From Apilactobacillus kunkeei (GTDB taxonomy: Bacteria > Bacillota > Bacilli > Lactobacillales > Lactobacillaceae), in assembly GCF_005930975.1 (NCBI RefSeq), contig NZ_VBSE01000034.1:1-64000 (forward strand): a stretch of DNA of 64,000 bases. Reading direction: 5' to 3'. Below are positions 17,889 to 25,885 of the stretch, piece by piece; position 1 is the stretch's first letter; each line of letters opens with the position of its first letter. The notes beneath the pieces were generated by a model. The model saw only the letters and a program-made list of their open reading frames with translations, did no database searches and was not told where the DNA came from. Both the position numbers and the translations under genes were made by a program.

Positions 17889-19241
17889 ATGGATTTAGAT
17901 GAGTCAAAAAAGATTACTAAATTTGAGACATTTGCGTTAGCCGTTGCAGCTGTTGCTCCAACTGGTTCAATTGCTTTTAACGCTGTACCAGCAGTGCCGT
18001 TTGCTGGCATTAATGTACCATTAGCGTTTCTACTTGGTGCGATTGGATTACTTTTTGTAGGTATCTGTTTCGCGGAATTATCAAAACATATTTCAGACGT
18101 TGGTTCAGTATATGCTTATAACCAACAAGCTTTAGGAGAAAGATTAGGCTTAGTTAGTGGTTGGACGCTAACATTTGCCTATGTGAACTTGGCGGTTTCA
18201 TGTATGGGGGCAAATACTAACTTTGCACACGTATTCTTTGCTCAGTTAGGTTTTAATTTCAACAATACAATTATTGCGTTTGTAATTTTATTAGGAGCTG
18301 CACTAGTTCTTACATTTGGTCTAAAGCTTACTAGTAAATCAGCCATTGCAATTGAATTTTTGGCGATTGCTATTTTGGTTGTACTAACCGTTATCATTTT
18401 TGCCAAAGGTGGACGTGATGGCATTAGTGCCCAACCATTTGTCCCAACTCACAGTAGTGTATCTGGAATTGGACAAGGAATGGTATTTGCCATCCTTTCT
18501 TTCTGTGGTTTTGAAGGTGTCACAACTGTAGCTGTTAGAACAAAGAATCCAAAACGTTCAGTGCCATTATCTATTATTGTTACAATTATTTTTGCTGGAA
18601 TTTTCTTTGTTATTGCTAGTTATATGCAAGTAATCGGATTTGGTATCCACCATGTCTCAGATTTCGCTCATTCTTCATCGCCATTAAACGATCTTTCATT
18701 AATGTATATGGGTCGCCCAATGGCTTTGATTATGGATTTTGCCATTCTAATCAGTAGTTTTGGCTCCGTGCTTGGTATCATGAACGCCGGTGCATACATG
18801 ATTTACGCAATGGGTGTTAAAAAATATCTACCAAAATACTTTGGCAAGTTTAATGAAGAACTAAATAGTCCCACTCGTTCAATTTGGTTGTTAACGGCTA
18901 TTATGGCAGTGGCTTATATTATTTTTGGTGTTCATTATGGACCTGAAGTAATTTATGCCAACTCCTCAACACTCGGAGTGTTAAGTATGTTGACAGTTTA
19001 TGGTCTAGCTTGTCTTGGAACCATTCTATATTTCCATAAGCATAGAGATACTATTAAGCGTTCATTTATTAAACATATTTTGATTCCAGTTCTAGGAATT
19101 TTAGTGTTAGTTTACCCAATGTGGACTAACCTATATCCAATCCCAGACTTCCCTGGCAACTTATATCCATATGCAGTAATTTTATGGATTATTATTGGAT
19201 TGGTAGTATACGTAATTAAAAAGAGAAGAAAAGAAGATTAA
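17889..19241 (+). CDS. APC-family amino acid permease, predicted cysteine-regulated
   Basis: A 450-residue integral membrane protein with about 12 hydrophobic helices and the APC superfamily pattern: an unwound helix 1 (VAAVAPTGSIAFNAVPA) and FCGFEGVTTVAVRTKNPKRSVP after helix 6. It imports an amino acid, probably with protons or by exchange. The sequence alone does not give the substrate. The Cys-codon leader and attenuator directly upstream suggest cysteine, cystine or a cysteine precursor. Ribosome binding site AGGAAGTG. Monocistronic, with a terminator at 19245. Confidence 0.85.
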   Translation: MDLDESKKITKFETFALAVAAVAPTGSIAFNAVPAVPFAGINVPLAFLLGAIGLLFVGICFAELSKHISDVGSVYAYNQQALGERLGLVSGWTLTFAYVNLAVSCMGANTNFAHVFFAQLGFNFNNTIIAFVILLGAALVLTFGLKLTSKSAIAIEFLAIAILVVLTVIIFAKGGRDGISAQPFVPTHSSVSGIGQGMVFAILSFCGFEGVTTVAVRTKNPKRSVPLSIIVTIIFAGIFFVIASYMQVIGFGIHHVSDFAHSSSPLNDLSLMYMGRPMALIMDFAILISSFGSVLGIMNAGAYMIYAMGVKKYLPKYFGKFNEELNSPTRSIWLLTAIMAVAYIIFGVHYGPEVIYANSSTLGVLSMLTVYGLACLGTILYFHKHRDTIKRSFIKHILIPVLGILVLVYPMWTNLYPIPDFPGNLYPYAVILWIIIGLVVYVIKKRRKED

Positions 19242-19244
19242 TCA

Positions 19245-19276
19245 AAAAAAAGACGTCACTTATGTGGCGTCTTTTT
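19245..19276 (+). terminator. Terminator of the permease gene
   Basis: AAAAAGACGTCAC/GTGGCGTCTTTTT stem with TTAT loop. Confidence 0.9.
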
Positions 19277-19368
19277 GGTATTTATAAATTATTCGAAGTT
19301 ATGTTGATATATGGTTCTAATAGTTTTATTATTTAAATATAATTTATATTGGAGAGGAGGGTCAAAAC

Positions 19369-19794
19369 ATCGATAAGTTTGTTAAAGGTAAGGCGGTTGT
19401 AGTTTTTGATCCTCCTTTTTATCGATTAATTATTGAAAATACGTTTGATGATAATTATGAAGTAGCTAAGGTAACGCTAGGAACTTCAGAACCATCCGCC
19501 TACTCAATAAATAATCTTATAAATAAAAAGTGGTCACGATTTAAGTTTTATCAAAAATCTTCTGATGAAGTTAATGTTTCAGAGAAAAGAATTAATCCTA
19601 AGAGACTACAAAGAATCAGTAGAAAAGAAGTGTCTAAAGGCATTGGGACCAAAGCCCAACAAGCTTTAAAGGAACAGAGTCAGCTAGAAAAGAAGACCAG
19701 TAAGAAGAAAAAAAGTGAATATAATAAAGAAAAGAAATTAATTAATTTTAAAATGAAACAACATAAGAAGATGGAAAAACATAAAGGACATTGA
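19369..19794 (+). CDS. yjdF: YjdF family protein, with ATC start codon
   Basis: A 141-residue protein of the YjdF (DUF2992) family. The N-terminal strand KAVVVFDPPFYRLII, the central INPKRLQR, the GIGTKAQQALKEQ block and a very basic tail ending KHKGH match the known family pattern along the whole length. No ATG, GTG or TTG occurs in frame between the upstream stop at 19321 and residue 95 or so. The codon at the expected start is ATC, with GAGGAGGG (19354-19361) seven bases before it. YjdF is proposed to be RNA-binding and in other Firmicutes is controlled by the yjdF riboswitch, which is absent here (the leader is too short). Either ATC initiates or a base change has weakened the gene. Confidence 0.8.
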   Translation: MDKFVKGKAVVVFDPPFYRLIIENTFDDNYEVAKVTLGTSEPSAYSINNLINKKWSRFKFYQKSSDEVNVSEKRINPKRLQRISRKEVSKGIGTKAQQALKEQSQLEKKTSKKKKSEYNKEKKLINFKMKQHKKMEKHKGH

Positions 19795-19802
19795 TGTTAT
19801 TT

Positions 19803-19830
19803 AAAAAACGTCACGATTGTGACGTTTTTT
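19803..19830. terminator. Bidirectional terminator
   Basis: AAAAAACGTCAC/GTGACGTTTTTT, perfect 12-bp stem between yjdF and the convergent regulator gene. Confidence 0.9.
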
Positions 19831-20437
19831 ATTTTATATTGAACTTATCAATTATATACATGCTTAATGTCATTATTTCTAGGAAAATTCCAGATAAGAT
19901 TAAATTAAAATTACCTTCATCGGTGAAAATGACGTAAATTCCCCATACAAGTAAAAACAATAATATCGTGCAACCTAAAATAAAAAATATTTTAATTGGT
20001 AAACTGCTATTACGATTTACCAATGATAAATCATGGTTCGACTTTAATAAGCCAGATTTTTTCGTGAAGTAATCGCATGCTATTCTAAGAAGAATGATGC
20101 CGACAATAAGTATTTCGAATAAAAATCCATTATTCATAGGTGATATGGTCAATGCTAAGAAGAATATTGCATAAATACCGTAATTTAATTCTAGAAAATT
20201 ATTTCTAATCTTGTCCTTTGAAATGGATTCTTTTAGGCTAGGATAATCATCTAGAAATTCATCATATGGTATTTTATAGAGATTACTAATGTCAATTAAT
20301 GTACTGGTGACTGGATAACTCTTGCCATCTTCCCAGTTGGAAATTGCTTTTTTTGAGACACGTAAACGTTTTGCTACTTCTTCTTGAGAAAGATTCATAA
20401 GTTCACGTTGATCTTTGATACGTTCACCGAATTCCAT
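19829..20437 (-). CDS. XRE-type HTH regulator with C-terminal membrane domain
   Basis: A 202-residue protein: helix-turn-helix at residues 4-60 (LSQEEVAKRLRVSKKAISNWEDGKSYP, a Cro/CI-type domain) and four hydrophobic helices from about residue 85 to 195. It is similar in size and plan to the protein at 23678-24274 and the DNA-binding halves are closely related. Membrane-tethered XRE regulators are common beside transporters in lactobacilli. Its target is not evident; the NfeD-stomatin-ABC block next to it is a candidate. Confidence 0.85.
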   Translation of the reverse strand: MEFGERIKDQRELMNLSQEEVAKRLRVSKKAISNWEDGKSYPVTSTLIDISNLYKIPYDEFLDDYPSLKESISKDKIRNNFLELNYGIYAIFFLALTISPMNNGFLFEILIVGIILLRIACDYFTKKSGLLKSNHDLSLVNRNSSLPIKIFFILGCTILLFLLVWGIYVIFTDEGNFNLILSGIFLEIMTLSMYIIDKFNIK

Positions 20438-20595
20438 ATTTTTATCTCTTTTCTATTAAATTATTTGTCATCATTATATCTAAAAAAACTTCATTTTAGT
20501 ATTAAATTTTCTTATATGTTTTTTAGACGAAATGTATCGACTATTAAATATAACAATGGGATAATGGGGCATGAATAAAGGGGGAGGTGTTTTTC

Positions 20596-20796
20596 ATGAC
20601 TGACAATTTAGAACATCGAATGTTTTTAGGAAGAGTCGTTACTACCGATGACTTCTCATCTGATAAAACGTTGGTTCAAGTAGGGGGTATTTGGTATCGA
20701 TACCATTTATCCGGTAATTCTACTTATCAGGATGGAACTGATTACCAGGTTGTGAATAACACAGGTAATACTCTTCATTTACAAAAAATTAAGTGA
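20596..20796 (+). CDS. NfeD-like OB-fold protein without membrane part, 66 aa
   Basis: The sequence FLGRVVTTDDF...LVQVGGIWYRYHL...GTDYQVVNNTGNTLHLQKI follows the beta-barrel pattern of the C-terminal OB domain of NfeD. The membrane and protease parts of full NfeD are missing. It lies immediately upstream of a stomatin/SPFH gene, the classic nfeD partner, which supports the call. Start: ATG 20596 with GGGGAGG eight bases upstream; GTG 20587 lies inside that site. Probably a small soluble partner of the SPFH protein. Confidence 0.65.
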   Translation: MTDNLEHRMFLGRVVTTDDFSSDKTLVQVGGIWYRYHLSGNSTYQDGTDYQVVNNTGNTLHLQKIK

Positions 20797-20806
20797 GGTA
20801 TTGATT

Positions 20807-21643
20807 ATGCCATTTGGAGTTAAAGTTATTCGTCAAAATAACGAAGGATTAGTGGAAACATTAGGAAAGTACAGCCACACTTTAAGTTCTGGTTTACATT
20901 TCTACATTCCAGTGATTCAACGCGTTAGAACTGTTAGTCTTGCAATGCAACCAAAATTACTACCAAAGTATTCATTGATTACTAAAGATAACGCTGAAGT
21001 ATTGGGAAGTGTCAGTTTGAACTACCACGTAACTGAACCTGTTAAGTACCAATACGAAAACACCGATTCAGTAATGTCGATGGTTCAGTTAGTCCGTGGT
21101 CATTTAAGAGATATCATTGGTCGTATGGATTTAAACGAAGTATTAGGTTCCACTAAGGAAATCAATAAAGAATTAGCTGATGCAATCGGTGATTTAACCG
21201 ACATCTATGGAATTAACGTTGATCGTATTAATATCGATGAATTAACTCCAAGTAAGGCAATTCAAGAAGCTATGAACACTCAACTTACAGCTGATCGTGA
21301 ACGCCAAGCTGAAATCTCACGTGCTGAAGGGGATGCCAAGTCAGTCGAACTACGTACTAAAGCACAAAATGAAGCATTAGTTGCGACTGCTGAAGCTAAT
21401 GCACAAGCTACCAAGACCAAGGCTGATGCTGAAAAGTACAGAATCGACAAGATTCAAGAAGCTTTACGTGGTGCTGATGACAAGTACTTCAATGCTCAAA
21501 GCATCGAAGCATTTAGTAATTTAGCCAATTCAGACACCAATATGGTAGTAGTGCCAAACGACGGTGCAGACTCATATGGTCAAATGACCACTTTTGCGAA
21601 ACTACTAAAACAAAACAACGAAAAGAAAGAAACAAAAGAATAA
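20807..21643 (+). CDS. SPFH domain (stomatin/prohibitin-like) protein
   Basis: A 278-residue SPFH-domain protein: residues 1-170 carry the band-7 domain (NNEGLVETLGKYSHTLSSGLHFYIP, LRDIIGRMDLNEVL, YGINVDRINIDEL). A coiled-coil of Ala/Glu/Lys heptads follows (residues 165-225: ADRERQAEISRAEGDAKS). The usual N-terminal membrane hairpin is very short or absent, so attachment may be peripheral. It may organise membrane microdomains with the NfeD-like partner just upstream (10-base gap). Start ATG 20807 with TGAGG. Confidence 0.9.
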   Translation: MPFGVKVIRQNNEGLVETLGKYSHTLSSGLHFYIPVIQRVRTVSLAMQPKLLPKYSLITKDNAEVLGSVSLNYHVTEPVKYQYENTDSVMSMVQLVRGHLRDIIGRMDLNEVLGSTKEINKELADAIGDLTDIYGINVDRINIDELTPSKAIQEAMNTQLTADRERQAEISRAEGDAKSVELRTKAQNEALVATAEANAQATKTKADAEKYRIDKIQEALRGADDKYFNAQSIEAFSNLANSDTNMVVVPNDGADSYGQMTTFAKLLKQNNEKKETKE

Positions 21644-21678
21644 TAAAAAAGGCCTGACGAATGTCAGGCCTTTTATTT
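21644..21678. terminator. Bidirectional terminator
   Basis: AAAAGGCCTGAC/GTCAGGCCTTTT stem between the SPFH gene and the convergent small membrane gene. The inner part resembles the hairpin at 23650-23685. Confidence 0.9.
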
Positions 21679-21936
21679 ATCTTTTTTAATGCCATTTTTC
21701 TTCTTGTGTCTATCATCACCGTAACCCCAAATACAAAGGGTTCCAAAGAAAACAAGAAATACCATTGAGAAATCATGGAATGAATAACTTTTTGAAATAA
21801 CCATTAGAAATATTACCAGAATATCAATTAGTAGTGGTAGAATTCCGCCAACCCAAAAATATTTTGTATCGGTTAGTACGTAAACTTCCAGTAGGTAAAG
21901 TGCAGCAAGCACTAGTAGGAAAATAATGAACCCCAC
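21673..21936 (-). CDS. Small membrane protein, 87 aa
   Basis: Three hydrophobic helices (residues 2-19, 27-46, 55-70) and a basic, Lys-rich tail (DDRHKKKNGIKKDK). No recognised family. Its start lies about 70 bases from that of the divergent ABC ATPase. A clear ribosome binding site is not visible, so the precise start is uncertain. Confidence 0.6.
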   Translation of the reverse strand: MGFIIFLLVLAALYLLEVYVLTDTKYFWVGGILPLLIDILVIFLMVISKSYSFHDFSMVFLVFFGTLCIWGYGDDRHKKKNGIKKDK

Positions 21937-22006
21937 TTCGTTTTCACATACGTTCTTAATTAATGTATTATGTAGATATAATATAGCAGAATTGGAGAGA
22001 ACTCAA

Positions 22007-22891
22007 TTGACAAAAAGTGTTGAGATTAACAATTTAGACAAACGAATTGGTAAAAGATTGATTCTAAATAATATTTCGTTTGAAATTAATCAAGGCGATA
22101 TTGTGGGATTAGTTGGTGAAAACGGTGCCGGTAAGACTACAATTATGAAATCAATTTTAGGGATGATTGATAATAATGGTGGCTCAATTAGCATTAATGG
22201 CAAAGAAGTTACTGTTTCCAAAAGAGATGGGTTAAAAGGTGTTGGCTCGTTAATTGAAAATCCGGTGTTATATCCATACTTAAGTGGATTGCAACATCTT
22301 GAATTGTTTTCTGAAACCGAAGATAACGAGATGATTGATTATTTAGTCAATCGATTGAATATGCAAAATTACATAAATAAAAATGCGATTAATTATTCGC
22401 TAGGGATGAAACAAAAATTAGCAATCGCAATGGCACTAGTTAATCGCCCAAGCTTCGCAATTCTGGATGAGCCAGTTAATGGCTTGGATCCTAAAAGTAC
22501 CAAAGAAGTTAGAGATTTAATTGTTGATTTGAACAAAGAAGGCACTACATTCTTAATATCCAGCCACATTCTTGCTGAATTAGAAAAGATTATTAACCGT
22601 GTTGTTATCATTAAAAAGGGTACCAAAATTTTTGATAACTACTTGGAATTCTTTGGCAACAAAGTGAACAAAACTTTCGTTAATACATCAGACAATAATT
22701 CTGCTGCAGAAATTCTTAAAGGCAAAGATATTAAAGCTTCTTTGGACAACAATGGTTTAACAATTGTTGGTGATTTTAATTTACAAGAAATTATCGATTT
22801 GATAAACGACAAACAAATTAGTTTTACATCTATTCAAACCATTAATGATGATTTTGAAGATGATTTAATCCAAATCTTGGATGAGAAGTAG
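22007..22891 (+). CDS. ABC transporter ATP-binding protein (BcrA/lantibiotic-immunity type)
   Basis: A 294-residue ATPase. Walker A is GENGAGKTT, the signature is YSLGMKQK, Walker B FAILDEPVNGLDP and the switch His lies in ISSHI. A C-terminal extension of about 80 residues (from KKGTKIFDNYLEFF) is typical of peptide- or antibiotic-export ATPases of the BcrA/BceA-like exporter group. TTG at 22007 is the start because GGAGAGA lies six bases upstream; the open frame further up has no site. The next gene encodes its permease. Confidence 0.85.
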   Translation: MTKSVEINNLDKRIGKRLILNNISFEINQGDIVGLVGENGAGKTTIMKSILGMIDNNGGSISINGKEVTVSKRDGLKGVGSLIENPVLYPYLSGLQHLELFSETEDNEMIDYLVNRLNMQNYINKNAINYSLGMKQKLAIAMALVNRPSFAILDEPVNGLDPKSTKEVRDLIVDLNKEGTTFLISSHILAELEKIINRVVIIKKGTKIFDNYLEFFGNKVNKTFVNTSDNNSAAEILKGKDIKASLDNNGLTIVGDFNLQEIIDLINDKQISFTSIQTINDDFEDDLIQILDEK

Positions 22892-22901
22892 GAGAGTTAA
22901 A

Positions 22902-23651
22902 ATGTTGTATCTTATTAAGCAAGAAATGTTTAAAAACTATCATAAAAAATCGACGTTTATTTCAATGATAATTCAAGTGCTTTTTATGTTATCAATGGCA
23001 ATTTTGTCATTGAAATATAGCAATGTCTTTAAAGGCAAATCATTATTCATAGAAAATTATAATGCGACTCTATGGATTGTTTTCGTCTTAATCTTCATGG
23101 CTAGTAATATATTTTTAAACGAATATAAATATGGGACCATCAAGCTATTAATTTCTAAAGAATTTAGTCGAACTCAGATTTACTTTAGTAAGGTCATTTT
23201 TGTCTTTATTCAGTCAGTTGTTTTATACTTACTCGCGATTATAATGACATTTATCATTAACTTTATTTTCACAAGAGTTGCAATTACATCAGCTGATATG
23301 AAATCATTGTTTACCAATATTGTCTGTGAGTTTTTCTCAACCTGGTTAATTGTTAGTCTATGTTTCCTTTTAGCATCAATATTTAGATCATCGGGACTAT
23401 CAATTACTATCAGTATTATTTTGTATTTATCAGCTTCAATCGCGTCTAATTTAATGTTTATGGTTATTGCATCAAACAAGCTACTAAGATTTAATCCAAT
23501 CAACATGTTAAATATCACTAACCAAGCTGGTGATTCATCATATAGTCACTTAACTCTATTGCCAATGTATGCTTACTTTATTGGAATACCAATTTATGTA
23601 TTCATCTTTATGCTAATAGGAAACTACATCTTTGTGCAAAGAAATAAATAA
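22902..23651 (+). CDS. ABC-2 type permease
   Basis: A 249-residue membrane protein with six hydrophobic helices, ABC-2 topology, and the usual N-terminal cytoplasmic MLYLIKQEMFKNYHKKSTF. It forms the exporter with the ATPase just upstream (10-base gap, TAGGAGAG site). In such systems the substrate is often a peptide antibiotic or lipid; here it is unknown. A related XRE-membrane regulator is convergent to it. Confidence 0.85.
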   Translation: MLYLIKQEMFKNYHKKSTFISMIIQVLFMLSMAILSLKYSNVFKGKSLFIENYNATLWIVFVLIFMASNIFLNEYKYGTIKLLISKEFSRTQIYFSKVIFVFIQSVVLYLLAIIMTFIINFIFTRVAITSADMKSLFTNIVCEFFSTWLIVSLCFLLASIFRSSGLSITISIILYLSASIASNLMFMVIASNKLLRFNPINMLNITNQAGDSSYSHLTLLPMYAYFIGIPIYVFIFMLIGNYIFVQRNK

Positions 23652-23685
23652 AAAGACCTGACGACTGTCAGGTCTTCTTATTTAT
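23650..23685. terminator. Bidirectional terminator
   Basis: AAAAGACCTGAC/GTCAGGTCTT stem, loop GACT, between the permease and convergent regulator genes. Confidence 0.85.
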
Positions 23686-24274
23686 TTTTTAGATAATAGA
23701 CTACAATAGCGGTTTCTAAAATTACAATTAGAAAAAATGCGATGATTAAATGTTTAGTAAAAAATGCAGTTGTTAAAATCGCTAGAAAGGATATTGATAT
23801 AATATTAGACCATTTATAATCTAAATGAAAAAGTTCACCAAATAGGTCGAAGTTTTTAAAACCTATTTTATTTAGGAATTTGTTAATTAATGACACAATC
23901 ATCACAACAAAAAGAGCTATCCAAGATAAAATGAATTTATTAATGCCGATAACAGAAGGATTAGTAATAATAATTCCATACAAAAACATGATAAATATAT
24001 CGAAAGAATAAGCGGTACATATTAGTCCAATTAAGTTTTTGCGTACGTCATTTTTTTCGATGAATTCCTTCATACCACTATCTTCTTTTAGCATGGTATC
24101 TAATGAAATATCATATATATTACTCAAGGCAATTAAGCTTTTGATATCGGGGTAACTTTTTTCATTTTCCCAATTTGAGATGGTTTGTCGAGAAACATTT
24201 AATTTTTCTGCTACCTCATCTTGAGTTAATTCTTTAATCTTGCGTTGTTGTTTTAATCGATCACCAAATTGCAT
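23678..24274 (-). CDS. XRE-type HTH regulator with C-terminal membrane domain
   Basis: A 198-residue sibling of the 19829-20437 protein: Cro/CI helix-turn-helix at residues 4-60 (LTQDEVAEKLNVSRQTISNWENEKSYPDIKSL), linker, then four hydrophobic helices. Divergent from birA and convergent to the ABC exporter. Together with its sibling it brackets the SPFH and ABC genes. A membrane-linked sensor-repressor role is inferred. Confidence 0.85.
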   Translation of the reverse strand: MQFGDRLKQQRKIKELTQDEVAEKLNVSRQTISNWENEKSYPDIKSLIALSNIYDISLDTMLKEDSGMKEFIEKNDVRKNLIGLICTAYSFDIFIMFLYGIIITNPSVIGINKFILSWIALFVVMIVSLINKFLNKIGFKNFDLFGELFHLDYKWSNIISISFLAILTTAFFTKHLIIAFFLIVILETAIVVYYLKNK

Positions 24275-24453
24275 TTTTATCGGGTCCTTTCGTTCAATTT
24301 ATTATCAGAATTATATAAAATTTTACCGAGAAGAGCTAGCTAAGTTTCTTTGCATTGTTGATTTATCAATGAAATATTCTCTTTTAATAAAATTGATTAC
24401 AGTATTTATTTTGTCTTTTATGATATTATTTACTTATTAACGAAAGGAAGCTC

Positions 24454-25410
24454 ATGATGAAAAAAGATCAATTATTGCAGTTGTTTATCGAACATAAAGG
24501 TGACTGGCTTTCTGGTAATCAATTAGCAAATGAAATGAACATTAGCCGTACGATGATTTGGAAGCTAATTAATCAATTGAGACAACAATGTCATCAAATA
24601 GACAGCAAGACTAATCAAGGATACAGGTACATAGGGAACAACGAACTAAACCCACAATTAATCGAATCAGACTTAAATAATGAATACGAAATCATCTTCA
24701 AGAAGGAAATTACATCTACGAATTCATACGCCAAGCAAATCAATGACCAAAGTCAAGATGGAAAACATCGTTTGGTGATTGCTGAAAAACAAACTCAAGG
24801 ACACGGGCGAAGAGGGAGAAGTTTTTATTCTCCAGCTAAGAGTGGAATCTACATGAGCATGGTGGTGCCATTCCGTGATGCCAAACATTTAAATCCTGGT
24901 TTGCTAACGACCATGACCGCAGTAGTGGTTGCTAAAGCACTAAAGAAAAGTTATCCAGAAGAGGATTTCTTGGTTAAATGGATCAATGACATCTATGTAA
25001 ATAACAAGAAAGTTGTTGGTATCCTAACTGAATTAGTGATGGATGCTGAATTAATGCAGCCTTCAGCAATTGTTGTGGGTGTTGGAATTAGTCTATCATC
25101 TAAAGAAATTCCGGACGAAATAAAGGATAAGGTTGGTTGGATTAGTGACAAGCAGATTGATAAGAATAAACTAGTCTCCGACATCGTCAACGGATTTGAC
25201 GAAGAATTTCCTCATTATTTGGAAGCTAACTTCATTGAAGATTATCAAAAAATGTCATTTTTAAATGGTAAAAAGGTCAGTGTTGATACGACAAAAGAGA
25301 CAATTGATGGGACAGTTACTGGAATCGATAAAGAGGGGCATTTGTTATTAGATGTTGCGGGAAAATCAACAACAATTAATAATGGTGAAGTCGTAAAAGT
25401 GAATTTTTAA
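24454..25410 (+). CDS. birA: Bifunctional biotin-protein ligase / biotin operon repressor
   Basis: A 318-residue BirA. The N-terminal winged helix (residues 5-60: WLSGNQLANEMNISRTMIWKLINQLR) binds DNA. The ligase domain has GHGRRGRSFYSPAKSGIYMS (the biotinyl-AMP loop) and KWINDIYVNNKKVVGILTEL, and a C-terminal SH3-like domain ends the protein (from about 270). It attaches biotin to acetyl-CoA carboxylase and with bound biotinyl-AMP represses biotin genes. The bioY gene 2.7 kb downstream carries matching half-sites. ATGATG start with AAAGGAAG. Confidence 0.95.
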   Translation: MMKKDQLLQLFIEHKGDWLSGNQLANEMNISRTMIWKLINQLRQQCHQIDSKTNQGYRYIGNNELNPQLIESDLNNEYEIIFKKEITSTNSYAKQINDQSQDGKHRLVIAEKQTQGHGRRGRSFYSPAKSGIYMSMVVPFRDAKHLNPGLLTTMTAVVVAKALKKSYPEEDFLVKWINDIYVNNKKVVGILTELVMDAELMQPSAIVVGVGISLSSKEIPDEIKDKVGWISDKQIDKNKLVSDIVNGFDEEFPHYLEANFIEDYQKMSFLNGKKVSVDTTKETIDGTVTGIDKEGHLLLDVAGKSTTINNGEVVKVNF

Positions 25411-25437
25411 AAGCCACCTTGAATAAGGTGTCTTTTT
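25410..25437 (+). terminator. Terminator of birA
   Basis: CACCTT/AAGGTG stem with GAAT loop and T5 tail, starting at the stop codon. Confidence 0.75.
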
Positions 25438-25885
25438 GTCACCAATTAAACGAATTGTTGAAATATATATAATCATCTTTAAAAAAATTTAATACTTTAA
25501 AACGTTATATTTTCAACGTTTCTTAAATATATATGTACAACGTGTCTATTATCAGCGCTATTTTATTCACCTATTTTTGAAAATTAGTGATATATTAAAT
25601 GTAGATTATAACAATATAATCTAGTCTGGTTTGCGATGTATCTTGTCTGTTGTTTTTTTCTTAAATACGGTATTAATCGTATTCTTATTTTTTTGTATCA
25701 ATAAAGATGATTTTTTTGATTATATTTTTTCATTTTAACCGAAAAGATCACCTGATTGTATAGTACATATATGATGCATCTATACAGTTTTTTAGATTTA
25801 CGGTTTCACGATGATGACAACGTCATTACCGAAATTTTTAAATTAAAAACGAATCCTGAGTAAGGATTTTGAGGGGGATTTTATT
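25438..25885. other. Long AT-rich non-coding stretch upstream of the polycationic secreted protein
   Basis: About 450 bases without a credible gene on either strand. It contains T-runs, short hairpins such as TACG/CGTA at about 25665-25682 followed by a T-run (possible early terminator), and an AATCCT/AGGATT hairpin just before the ribosome binding site GAGGGGG. It may be a long 5' leader of the 25886 gene. Confidence 0.45.

Noticed and set aside
19283-19368. yjdF riboswitch upstream of yjdF
   Set aside because: Only about 85 AT-rich bases separate the previous terminator from the gene. This is too short for the aptamer and no conserved core is seen.
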